A stretch of 64,000 bases of DNA from contig NZ_JADQDM010000002.1 of NCBI RefSeq assembly GCF_015694525.1, forward strand, positions 496,001-560,000. Direction: 5' to 3'. The notes beneath the pieces were generated by a model that saw only the letters and a list, made by a program, of their open reading frames with translations, was not told the origin of the DNA and did no database searches. Source of the DNA: Hymenobacter ruricola (lineage in GTDB: Bacteria; Bacteroidota; Bacteroidia; Cytophagales; Hymenobacteraceae). Shown in pieces: positions 1-7,629 of this stretch. Made by a program: the position numbers and the translations under genes. Numbering within the stretch: the stretch's first letter is position 1; each line of letters opens with the position of its first letter.

Positions 1-127
1 TTCCTGCAGCTGATGACGGGCCGCGAGGCCTAGAAGCAGGCGGGTAGACAGGGTGAAAAGCTGCCGAGCGAAGCGGCAGAAGTGCCTGGTATTGGGCAGT
101 AGTCGAAACACTGGGGAGGGAATGTGA
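1..127. other. Non-coding left-edge fragment abutting a truncated gene
   Basis: No open frame covers this stretch. It contains a short hairpin (CTGCC, loop GAGCGAAG, CGGCAG, near 61-79). In the frame of the next gene a TGA lies at 125-127, and protein-like sequence starts directly after it. A junction with an inserted element that removed the 5' end of the next gene is likely. The motif run GTGCCT, then GGGCAGTAGTCG, faintly recalls bacterial group II intron sequence, but I see no domain V hairpin, so that is only a guess. Confidence 0.3.
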
Positions 128-1123
128 GCGGACGTCACCTTTACCCTGTTTTCCACCGTTCCGGTTGGCTCCTTGCCCAATGCCTTGCTGCTCGGCGACT
201 TGGACGGCGATGGCGACCTGGACGCCGTCACGTTGGATACCGACAGCCAGACCGTGTCGGTGCGCTTCAACAACGGCGCGGGCCAGCTCAGCGGCAACGC
301 CACTTACGCGGTGGGCAGTGGCGGCTTCGATGCGGCGCTGGGCGACCTCGACGGCGACGGCGACCTTGACGTGGTAGTAAGCCACGCTTCCGTGGACAAC
401 ACGTCGACGGTGTTGCTCAACAATGGCACCGGTACTTTCGTGGCCGGCACTCCCATCAACACTCTGAATACCCAGACCCTGGCCCTGGGCGACCTCGACA
501 ACGACGGCGACCTGGATGCGCTGTTCGTAAACACCACTGGTAACTCCATCAGCGTGCGCCTGAACAACAACGCGGCCCCCCTGCCCGTCGAGTTGGTGGC
601 CTTCACCGCCACGCGCCAGGGCGCGGCCGCCCGCCTGCAGTGGGCCACGGCTTCGGAAAAAAACAACGCTGGCTTCGGGGTAGAGGCTTCGGTGGACGGG
701 CACTCGTTCCGGCAGCTCGGCTTCGTGCCCGGCCAGGGCAACAGCAGCGGCCCCCGCACCTACGAGTTTCTCGACGAGGCCCTGCTGCGCCACGGCGCCG
801 CCACGGCCGTCTACTACCGCCTGCGCCAGCAGGACGCCGACGGTACGACCACCTATTCATCGGTGCGCTCGGTGGCCGTGGACGCCGCAACGGCCGCACC
901 AGCCCTGTACCCCAACCCGGCCGCGGCCGGCACCGGGCTCACCCTCACCGGGGCGCGGCCCCGCCAGCCCCTGCCCCTGCTCGATGCCCTGGGCCGCGAG
1001 GTGCTGCGCGTGGTGCCCGACGAAGCCGGCCGCGCCGAGCTGCGCCTGCCCGCCGGCCTGGCTCCGGGCGTGTACCTGCTGCCCACGCCCGGCCGGGCCC
1101 TGCGGGTGGTGGTCACGGAGTAA
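128..1123 (+). CDS. 5'-truncated secreted protein with FG-GAP/VCBS repeats and T9SS sorting domain
   Basis: The frame opens right after TGA at 125-127 and encodes at least three FG-GAP/VCBS-type repeats with the calcium-binding signature DLDGDGDLD (also DLDNDGDLD). A beta-rich module starting LPVELVAFTA follows, of a kind common just before sorting domains in these bacteria, and then a T9SS type A C-terminal domain (YPNP, then LDALGREV, then PGVYLL). There is no signal peptide and no ATG. The first usable start is TTG at 173, which falls inside repeat sequence. T9SS cargo needs an N-terminal Sec signal, so the 5' part is missing and the product is probably not exported. A hairpin terminator lies 42 bases downstream. 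This is most likely a gene fragment whose reading frame is still intact. Confidence 0.65.
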   Translation, partial: ADVTFTLFSTVPVGSLPNALLLGDLDGDGDLDAVTLDTDSQTVSVRFNNGAGQLSGNATYAVGSGGFDAALGDLDGDGDLDVVVSHASVDNTSTVLLNNGTGTFVAGTPINTLNTQTLALGDLDNDGDLDALFVNTTGNSISVRLNNNAAPLPVELVAFTATRQGAAARLQWATASEKNNAGFGVEASVDGHSFRQLGFVPGQGNSSGPRTYEFLDEALLRHGAATAVYYRLRQQDADGTTTYSSVRSVAVDAATAAPALYPNPAAAGTGLTLTGARPRQPLPLLDALGREVLRVVPDEAGRAELRLPAGLAPGVYLLPTPGRALRVVVTE

Positions 1124-1164
1124 GGCAGCAAGCCCGGCCACAACGGCCGCCGCATCAACCATAG

Positions 1165-1199
1165 AAAAGCCCCGCTGGCAATGCCGGCGGGGCTTTTTT
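1165..1199 (+). terminator. Rho-independent terminator
   Basis: GC-rich stem AAAAGCCCCGC / GCGGGGCTTTTTT with a short loop and a T run, just after the truncated T9SS gene. Confidence 0.75.
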
Positions 1200-1206
1200 G
1201 TGCGCG

Positions 1207-1445
1207 TAAGGTTTGTGGTTCGGACCGCAGGTTTGCGCTTCGGTCCGAAGGTTTGTGGTTCGGCGGGAAGGTTTGTCGTTCGGAAGCGGTTGGCGGACGT
1301 CTAGACGGAAGGTTTGTTGTCGGAAAACGGTTGGCGAGGCTTCGGAAGCGGTTGGCGGGCGTTCGGAAGCGGTTGGCGGGCATCCGGACACAAAGGTTCG
1401 TGGTTCGGAAACGGTTGGCGGGCGTCCGGAAGCTTGGGAACGTGC
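1207..1445 (+). repeat. Tandem-repeat array 1, two-motif (20-bp A, 21-bp B)
   Basis: Four consecutive 20-bp A units (core AAGGTTTGTGGTTCGG) start near 1208. They are followed by B units of 21 bp (core GGTTGGCGGGCGT then CGGAAGC), interrupted by two more A-like units near 1310 and 1395. The array fills the gap between two T9SS genes, just past a terminator. Several frames are open through it because the B unit is seven codons long, but the predicted peptides (RLAGVRK heptads) look like by-products of the repeat. The same A-then-B arrangement recurs at 45103-45379. Confidence 0.85.
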
Positions 1446-1517
1446 TTAGGAAGGAGCTGGCGGGGAGCGGGGTGGCACCACGAGTTGCCCGCTAGGCTTC
1501 GTGGTGCCACCCCTTCC

Positions 1518-4500
1518 CTATTCAACAACCAGGCGCTTGGTCACCACGCCTTCGGGCAGGGCCACGCGCAGCGTGTACACGCCGGGCGCCACGTTGCCCA
1601 CGGCCAACGCCTGAGCGGCCGTCCCCCGCTTGGCGGGCAGCTCCTGGCGCAGCACCTGCTGGCCCAGCGAGTTAAATAAGACCACCCCGACGGCTTGCCC
1701 ATTTGCCGGCACGGCCAGCCACAGCTGCTGATGGGCGGGATTCGGAAACACCGAAACCTGGGCGCCCAACGGCGGGCGGGTAGCCAGCGCCTGACCAAGC
1801 TGGAAGACAAGCGAGAAGCGTGGCCCGGCCAGCGAGGCATCGGCCGTAAAGGTGTAGGCAGCCTGGGGCGTCAGCGGCGTGGAGGTGCCGGTGAGGGCGT
1901 CGCGCAGCTGCACGGTGGCGCCGGCGGGCAGGTTCAGCAGCTCATCGGCGCGGAGCGTGTAGGTGCCGGTCTGGGCCACACGCACGGCCAGCGGTACCGT
2001 CAGCGGCACATTACCGAGCAGCGGCAGGCCGCTGATGGCCAGGGGGGCGGCCGCGTCGTCGAAGGCGAGCTGCACGCGGTGGCCGGCCGCGAGCTTGGGG
2101 GCATCGAAAGCGGCGTCGAAGCCCGTCGTGGCCCCGCTTTCGAAGTACACGGCGGCCTGGTCGGTGGTCCCCGCGCCGCTCAGGCTCAGCTGGAGCAGCA
2201 GGCGGGTTTCGGAGGTGCCGCGCTGCGGGGCGGCCGTGGCGTAGGTGCTGAGGCGGGCGGCGTTGGTCAGATTAAGGCGGGCGGTGGTCCCGGGGGTGCT
2301 GGCGCGCACAAAGAACCCCTGCCCCAGCCCGATGACATCGGTGCCGCCGTTGGTGCCCACGCGGTTGACGTAGCTGGCGTAGGTGCCGGCGTACTGCCCG
2401 CTCGACTTATAGACGTGCACGGCATTGTCGAGCCCCGAAGCCCCGGCAAACGCCTGCGTCCAGCCGATGGGCGCCGGGTACGGGTTGCCGAGCAAATGCC
2501 AGCCGGCTTCGGCCGGCGCGCCGCGGCCGAGGCTGCTGATGGCCACGGCTCCATTGCCCAACGTGCCCACGAAGTCGACGGTCTGGTCAGCGACCAGGTT
2601 CACGGTGTAGCCCCGGCCGGGCGTCATGGCTTCTGCCGTGGCATTGGGCGACACCCAGCCCTTGTCGAAATCGGCCGTGGCCCCATTGCCGGTGGTGGCC
2701 ACCAAGGCTTGGTTGTAAGAAAAAATATTGGGGAAAGGCGTTGCCTGGCCGGGGTTGGGGCCGTTGTAGGCCGGGTTCACCACGGGCGTGAAGCCGGCCG
2801 TGCCCAGGTCGGCCAGCGTGGTGTTGGCCACCGGGGCGGCCAGGTGGCGGTAGCCCAGGCCCCGGTTCAGGGCGGGGTCGAGGTAGCACTGCACGGTGGC
2901 GGCGCCCAGCACGGCGGCCGCGCCGTTGTTTACCACCATGGCCGTGCCGCTGGCGTCGGCCGCCAGGGTCAGGTTGCCGTTAGATGTCAGGTTGCCGTTC
3001 AGCGTCAGCAGGCGCGTCACGGCCAGCGGGCGGCCGAGTTGCACGCCCGCGCTGCCCACCGTGAGGTTGGCGATGCGCAGCCCGTTGCTGCCGCCAAAGC
3101 TCTGCGCGGCGCTGCCAGTGGTGAGCAAAGTGCCCGCCCCGCCGAGGGTGCCGTTGTTGGTGAGTGCCCCGCTCAGGCTGAGGGAACCCCCGCTGGCCAC
3201 CGTGAACGAAGCGCCAGTGGCCACGGTCAGGCTGCCAACGGCGGCGCTGGAACTCAGCACGGGCATGTTGGGCACGCCGGCCGGGATGGTCACGTTGTCA
3301 GTGGCGCCGGGCACCGCGTTGTTGTTCCAGTTCGCCGGGTTGGTGTAGGCGGGGCTCGCAGCCCCGGTCCATTGCCCGTTGGCCGGGCTCACCACCACAG
3401 TCAGGGTAAAAACCGACTGTGCGGGCGCGGGCAGGCCGTTGTCGGTGGCGGTGAAGGTGATGGTGCGGGTGCCCGCGTTGCAGGCCGCGCCCGTTACCGT
3501 CAGCGTCAGCGTGGGGTTGGTGCCGCCGTTGCCCGTCGTGGTCAGCGAAGCGTTGCAAAACGTCCCGCTGCTGAAGTTCGACGACACGGAAACCGTCTCG
3601 TCGGGTTCCGGGCCCGAAAACTGGAGGGGCAGCACCACGGTCTGCCCCTGGTTCACGGTGAGCACGCCGCCGGGCAGGCCGGCCACGGCGGGCGGCACGT
3701 TGCCGGCGTCGCGCACCCGGTAGCCCAGGCACTGCCCGTCCAGCCAGTCCACGCCGCCGGGGTTGCCCGCGAACGAGGCGTTGGGTGCCAAGCTGCCGCT
3801 AAGGTTAAATCTTCCGGTCTGGATGTAGTCGACGTTGTTGCCTTTGTTGACGCCCACAGACGCCGGAATCCCACCGAAGCCGCCCGTGCCGCTATCGGCG
3901 TCGCTGGTGGTCCACTGCATGTCGTCGTAGGCAAAGAGCACGTCGTTGCCGGAAAAGCCGGGCGCCGTGTTGGCCTTAATGACCAGTTGGAAAGTATTTT
4001 TCTTATCGGCTTTGCGATTGAAATAGCCCACCTTGTTCCATACCACCACCAGTCGGTCCGGAAATACCTTGTACCACACGGTGCCGCTGGCGGGGTTTTG
4101 GGTGTCCACGTCCGCCCAAAACGGCGCAATCATGGGCCTGGCCAAGGGAAAGCCCTGGGCGTTAAAGGAACCGTATGGCGCATCGAAGGTGATGTTGCCG
4201 TTGTTGTTGATGTACACGTCGCTGTACCGATTGCCAAACAGGGAGAAATTCCACCCCAGGCTAACCGGCCCGAAAGAAGCGTCGTCGTTGCGGCCCAGGC
4301 TGGTCCAGCCCCCGGCGGCCGTGGTGTCGAAAGGCTCGAAGCAAGCGGGGCGGGCCACAGCCGCGGCGGCGCCTTGTTGGGCGCCAACGGCAACCGCTGT
4401 CCGTCTGGCTGACGAGGCGCTTAGCTGGCGCTTCCGAGCCTCATAGTGGGGGTTGGTACTGGCGGAATTCCAAAAGCGCGGCGCTTGGCCGCGAGCACCC

Positions 4501-4544
4501 ATAGCACCCAGCCACAGGCAGCAGAAAAATAGCAATTGTTTCAT
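1518..4544 (-). CDS. Large secreted T9SS protein with nidogen-like domain
   Basis: The 1008-residue product starts with a signal peptide (MKQLLFFCCLWLGAMGARGQ). Residues of about 75-270 resemble a NIDO (nidogen-like) domain: DDASFGPVSLGW, YINNNGNITF, APFWADVD. An Ig/HYR-like stretch follows, then a module beginning GQWTGAASPAYTNPANWNN that is common in Bacteroidetes surface proteins, and a long beta-rich region. The C-terminus is a T9SS type A sorting domain (VFPNPAHQQLWL, then LFNSLGQQVLRQ, then PGVYTLRV). It is probably exported across the outer membrane by the T9SS and held at the surface as an adhesin-like protein. Family-level calls are firm for signal, NIDO and sorting domain; the ligand is unknown. 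An antisense frame of about 905 codons is a high-GC shadow. Confidence 0.88.
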   Translation of the reverse strand: MKQLLFFCCLWLGAMGARGQAPRFWNSASTNPHYEARKRQLSASSARRTAVAVGAQQGAAAAVARPACFEPFDTTAAGGWTSLGRNDDASFGPVSLGWNFSLFGNRYSDVYINNNGNITFDAPYGSFNAQGFPLARPMIAPFWADVDTQNPASGTVWYKVFPDRLVVVWNKVGYFNRKADKKNTFQLVIKANTAPGFSGNDVLFAYDDMQWTTSDADSGTGGFGGIPASVGVNKGNNVDYIQTGRFNLSGSLAPNASFAGNPGGVDWLDGQCLGYRVRDAGNVPPAVAGLPGGVLTVNQGQTVVLPLQFSGPEPDETVSVSSNFSSGTFCNASLTTTGNGGTNPTLTLTVTGAACNAGTRTITFTATDNGLPAPAQSVFTLTVVVSPANGQWTGAASPAYTNPANWNNNAVPGATDNVTIPAGVPNMPVLSSSAAVGSLTVATGASFTVASGGSLSLSGALTNNGTLGGAGTLLTTGSAAQSFGGSNGLRIANLTVGSAGVQLGRPLAVTRLLTLNGNLTSNGNLTLAADASGTAMVVNNGAAAVLGAATVQCYLDPALNRGLGYRHLAAPVANTTLADLGTAGFTPVVNPAYNGPNPGQATPFPNIFSYNQALVATTGNGATADFDKGWVSPNATAEAMTPGRGYTVNLVADQTVDFVGTLGNGAVAISSLGRGAPAEAGWHLLGNPYPAPIGWTQAFAGASGLDNAVHVYKSSGQYAGTYASYVNRVGTNGGTDVIGLGQGFFVRASTPGTTARLNLTNAARLSTYATAAPQRGTSETRLLLQLSLSGAGTTDQAAVYFESGATTGFDAAFDAPKLAAGHRVQLAFDDAAAPLAISGLPLLGNVPLTVPLAVRVAQTGTYTLRADELLNLPAGATVQLRDALTGTSTPLTPQAAYTFTADASLAGPRFSLVFQLGQALATRPPLGAQVSVFPNPAHQQLWLAVPANGQAVGVVLFNSLGQQVLRQELPAKRGTAAQALAVGNVAPGVYTLRVALPEGVVTKRLVVE

Positions 4545-4664
4545 AGGAGGAGTAGGTTAAACAGCACTGCAAAATAAATATTCATCGTCTTACCCCTATG
4601 TCCTCCGGCCAAACGCTTCGAAGCCCGGGAATGCAGGCCCGAAAACTGGCCGGGTAACTACACG

Positions 4665-4700
4665 AAGAAGCCCCCGACGCCAAGGCACCGAGGGCTTCTT
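4665..4700 (-). terminator. Terminator-like hairpin after the peptide transporter
   Basis: Imperfect inverted repeat AAGAAGCCC / GGGCTTCTT between the transporter stop and the next gene. There is no long T run on the minus strand, so efficiency is uncertain. Confidence 0.5.
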
Positions 4701-4741
4701 TGTGAGACGAAAATCTTTGTGAGACGAAAAGCAACGTTGCT

Positions 4742-6313
4742 CTACGCCTGTGCTACCGGCGCGGGGTAGTTGCGGGCGTCCATCATCTTGGCCAGCTTGC
4801 CGCTGATGAGGAACAGGATGGCCGCGGCCACCGCAGCCGAAATCACGAACACCATGAAGAAATCGTAGAGGTTGGTGATGTGGAAGCCGAGCAGCTCCGG
4901 TGCGGGGGCCGTCGATTTCGGGTCCGGGTACAGGCTGCTCATGTAGCCGGCCAGGTAGTTGGCGGCGGCATTGGCGAGGAACCACACGGCCATGAGCAGG
5001 GAGGCGAATTTCACCGGCGCCAGCTTGTTCACCAGCGAGAGGCCGATGGGCGACAAGCACAGCTCGCCCACGGAGTGCAGGAAGTAGAGCGCCACCAGGA
5101 AGAACATGCTCACCTTCACACCGGGCTGCAGGTTGTGCACGCCGAAGCACATCACCAGGTAGCCAGCGGCCAGGCAGGCCAGGCCAATGGCCATTTTGAG
5201 GGGAGACGGCGGCTCGGCGCCGCGGCGGCCGAGGGCCGTCCACACAGCAGCCATGATAGGCGCGCCCACCACCACGAAGATGGCGTTGAGGTTCTGGAAA
5301 ATACTGGCCGGCAGCGTGAAGCCGAAGATGGTGCGGTTCATCTGCTCATCGGCGAAGAAGGTGAGCGAAGCCGGGGCCTGCTCGAAGGCCGCCCAGAAGA
5401 ACACCACAAAGAACGACACGATGAAAATGACCATGATGCCCTTCACGTCGGCCCCGCTCAGCGATTTATCGCTGAAAATCATGAAGCCAATGCCCAGCAC
5501 GGCCACGCCCAGCAGCGGCGCGATGGTGGGGAATTTGGCCGAATCGAGCCATAAAATGCCGAGGATGATAGCCAGCAGCACCGGCAGCAGGGCGTAAATG
5601 CCCATCACGCCGCCCGAATGCACGGGCGTTTCGCCCACTTGCGTGCCGTCTGGGGTGTGCAGGTATTTCTCCTTGCCCCAGTTAAAAATCACGGTACCCA
5701 GCAACATGGCAATGCCGCAGGCCAGAAACGCCCAGCGGAAATCGGCCGCGTTGCCGGTGTCGCCGATGAGGCTGGTGATGGTGTTGCCGATGAACGAGCC
5801 CAGGTTGATGCCCATATAGAAGATGGTGTAGGCGGCGTCCTTGCGCTTGTCGGCCGGCGCGTAGAGCGAGCCCACCATGCTCGAAATATTGGGCTTGAAG
5901 AAACCGTTGCCCACAATCATCACGCCCAGGCCCAGGTAGAGCAGCCAGTGGCTGAGGGCGTGGCTCTCGGCCGGGCCGTAGTTGGAGGCCGAGAAAAACA
6001 GCGTGAACTGCCCCAGCGCCATCAGCAAACCGCCCGTGAGAATGGAGCGCCGGTTGCCCCAGTACCGGTCCGAGATAAAGCCGCCGATGAGCGGCGTGAG
6101 GTACACCAAACTGGTGTAGCCGCCGTAGAACTTGGACGCGAAGGCCTTGTCCATCATCATGGCCTTGGTGAGGAACAGCACGAGCACGGCGCGCATGCCG
6201 TAGTAGCTGAACCGCTCCCACATTTCGGTGGCGAACAGCAGGTACAGCCCGCGTGGGTGACTCGTGGATTCCGCGGCGAGCGGCTGCTCGGTCTGAGCGG
6301 GGACAGTTTGCAT
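4742..6313 (-). CDS. POT/PTR-family proton-coupled oligopeptide transporter
   Basis: The 523-residue polytopic inner-membrane protein carries the POT signature early: TEMWERFSYYGMRAVLVLFL (ExxERFxYYG, proton coupling), then GGFISDRYWGNRRSI. About 12-14 hydrophobic helices follow, the usual size for bacterial DtpT-like transporters. It should import di- and tripeptides with protons, which fits a bacterium living on protein breakdown. ATG at 6313 is a natural start because the conserved region begins about 25 residues in. The gene looks monocistronic, with a hairpin downstream and a palindromic element between it and the AraC-type gene upstream. The exact substrate range cannot be read from sequence. 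Confidence 0.93.
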   Translation of the reverse strand: MQTVPAQTEQPLAAESTSHPRGLYLLFATEMWERFSYYGMRAVLVLFLTKAMMMDKAFASKFYGGYTSLVYLTPLIGGFISDRYWGNRRSILTGGLLMALGQFTLFFSASNYGPAESHALSHWLLYLGLGVMIVGNGFFKPNISSMVGSLYAPADKRKDAAYTIFYMGINLGSFIGNTITSLIGDTGNAADFRWAFLACGIAMLLGTVIFNWGKEKYLHTPDGTQVGETPVHSGGVMGIYALLPVLLAIILGILWLDSAKFPTIAPLLGVAVLGIGFMIFSDKSLSGADVKGIMVIFIVSFFVVFFWAAFEQAPASLTFFADEQMNRTIFGFTLPASIFQNLNAIFVVVGAPIMAAVWTALGRRGAEPPSPLKMAIGLACLAAGYLVMCFGVHNLQPGVKVSMFFLVALYFLHSVGELCLSPIGLSLVNKLAPVKFASLLMAVWFLANAAANYLAGYMSSLYPDPKSTAPAPELLGFHITNLYDFFMVFVISAAVAAAILFLISGKLAKMMDARNYPAPVAQA

Positions 6314-6436
6314 AGAGGGAACTAGGGGGTGAGAAATGAGATGAAGCAGGAGAAAATCGTGGCCTTTGCGCAGCTAATGCAATGCGGGCACGGTAAATCT
6401 AGGAAAGTTTTGGGATTAATCGGGCTGAGCGAGTAG

Positions 6437-6510
6437 TAGCGCGGACTTTGTAGTCCGCGTCCCCGAATGGCTTTTACGGCGCGGGGACGCGGACTACAAA
6501 GTCCGCGCTA
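6437..6510. repeat. Palindromic element, TAGCGCGGAC family, copy 1
   Basis: The 28-base arms are inverted copies (TAGCGCGGACTTTGTAGTCC... and its complement) around an 18-base loop. Each arm itself contains a smaller hairpin (GCGGACT / AGTCCGC), so a cruciform is possible. The right arm's last three bases form the TAG stop of the AraC-family gene. A second copy lies at 63654-63730. Confidence 0.9.
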
Positions 6511-7401
6511 CTTCCCTGCCGCGTCGTTCCGGTAGGCTTTGGCCCGGTAAGCGGCCGGCGCCAGCCCGGTTTGCTTGCGAAAAAACCGGGTGAAATACCC
6601 CGGGTCGACAAACTGTAATTCGTAGGCGATTTCGGCCACCGAGAGCGAGGTATAGAGCAAATAGTTGTGTGCCCGGCGGATGGTGTGGGCCTGCACGATT
6701 TGCTGGGCGGTTTTGCCCTTCACGGCCTGGCAAATGCGGTTCAGGTGCACCTGCGTAATCTTGAGCTCTTGCGCAAACTGCGAAATCTTCTTCTCGAAGG
6801 GCGCCGTTTTCTCAATGGCTTTCTGGAATTCGCGGAAGTAGTGCAGCGCGCGGTTGGGGCTCTCCTGCTGACGGCGGTTGTGTTGCAGCAGGCGGTAAAT
6901 TTTCACGAAGAGCAGCTTGAAATAGCCGTTCAGGGCCAACTGCTTGCCAGACAGGTCGGAGTTGATTTCCTCGTGAATCTGCTGTTCCAGCGCCTGCAAG
7001 TCGGCAAAGCGAACTTCAGAATTGAAGTCGGACAGGATGTGCACGGTGTTCAATTCAACCAGCACGCCAGGCGTGGCTTGCAGAATGGTATCGAGCAGGG
7101 CCTCGGCCAGCGTGAGGGTGCGGCCTTTCACCTGCGGGCTGAAGGTGAAGCCGTGCACCGTATTGGCGGGGATGATGACCAGGCAGGGCGTGCGCAGCTC
7201 CACGGGCTCAGGCGCCTCAAAAGAGGCCCGGCCCGCTTCCAGGAAAAAAAGTTGGAACAGGTTCTCGTGCAGGTGCGGCTTCAGGCCCCAGTCGGTGGCG
7301 CGGGGCCGGGGCATGATGAGCTGGCTTTGCAGGTAATCGTGCGAAATCCGGGCCTTGTGGTCGCCGTAGATTCCGTTGTAGCGGGCAATATCCGTGGCCA
7401 T
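6508..7401 (-). CDS. AraC-family transcriptional regulator
   Basis: A 297-residue protein with an N-terminal cupin-like sensing half (residues about 25-150, including PCLVIIPANTVHGF) and a C-terminal AraC double helix-turn-helix (about 195-292). The second helix region reads SVAEIAYELQFVDPGYFTRF followed by FRKQTGLAPAAYR, close to the family consensus. It should bind DNA in response to a small ligand, often a carbon source. It is divergent from pckA with 228 bases between the starts. Control of a neighbouring gene is possible but not shown. Its stop codon lies inside a palindromic repeat. Confidence 0.9.
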   Translation of the reverse strand: MATDIARYNGIYGDHKARISHDYLQSQLIMPRPRATDWGLKPHLHENLFQLFFLEAGRASFEAPEPVELRTPCLVIIPANTVHGFTFSPQVKGRTLTLAEALLDTILQATPGVLVELNTVHILSDFNSEVRFADLQALEQQIHEEINSDLSGKQLALNGYFKLLFVKIYRLLQHNRRQQESPNRALHYFREFQKAIEKTAPFEKKISQFAQELKITQVHLNRICQAVKGKTAQQIVQAHTIRRAHNYLLYTSLSVAEIAYELQFVDPGYFTRFFRKQTGLAPAAYRAKAYRNDAAGK

Positions 7402-7495
7402 CGTGCGACAAAAAACAGGGACAAAGAAAACCTTTTGCGAACCGGGCGTTTACTTATTTACACTCACAAGGCCCCGTTTTGCCGGTTGTGGTAGC

Positions 7496-7503
7496 CAAAT
7501 GTA
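7496..7503 (-). promoter_or_regulatory. Possible -7 box for the AraC-family gene
   Basis: On the minus strand this reads TACATTTG, matching the Bacteroidetes -7 consensus TAnnTTTG, about 95 bases upstream of the start. No clear -33 element was seen. Confidence 0.35.
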
Positions 7504-7579
7504 AAGCGCAACGGCGACATGGTTTAATTTGTCCCGTTAAAGAAATGAATTGTTTCAGTCCGCTTGGGCCCGGCAATTC

Positions 7580-7587
7580 TACCTTTG
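7580..7587 (+). promoter_or_regulatory. Probable -7 box of pckA
   Basis: TACCTTTG matches the Bacteroidetes -7 consensus and lies 42 bases before the chosen ATG at 7630. This also argues against the longer in-frame start at 7564, which would precede the promoter. Confidence 0.5.
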
Positions 7588-7629
7588 TACCCTCTCTCGC
7601 AAGAACCTCCCCCTAACCCCTTTATCGCC

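Noticed and set aside
1..127. Firm call of a group II intron end
   Set aside because: A few motifs look similar, but no domain V/VI hairpins can be drawn and no intron-encoded reverse transcriptase is in view.
1695..4412. Antisense open frame of about 905 codons over the nidogen-like T9SS gene
   Set aside because: Gly/Arg/His-rich shadow typical of high-GC DNA; the opposite strand has signal peptide, NIDO and sorting domain.
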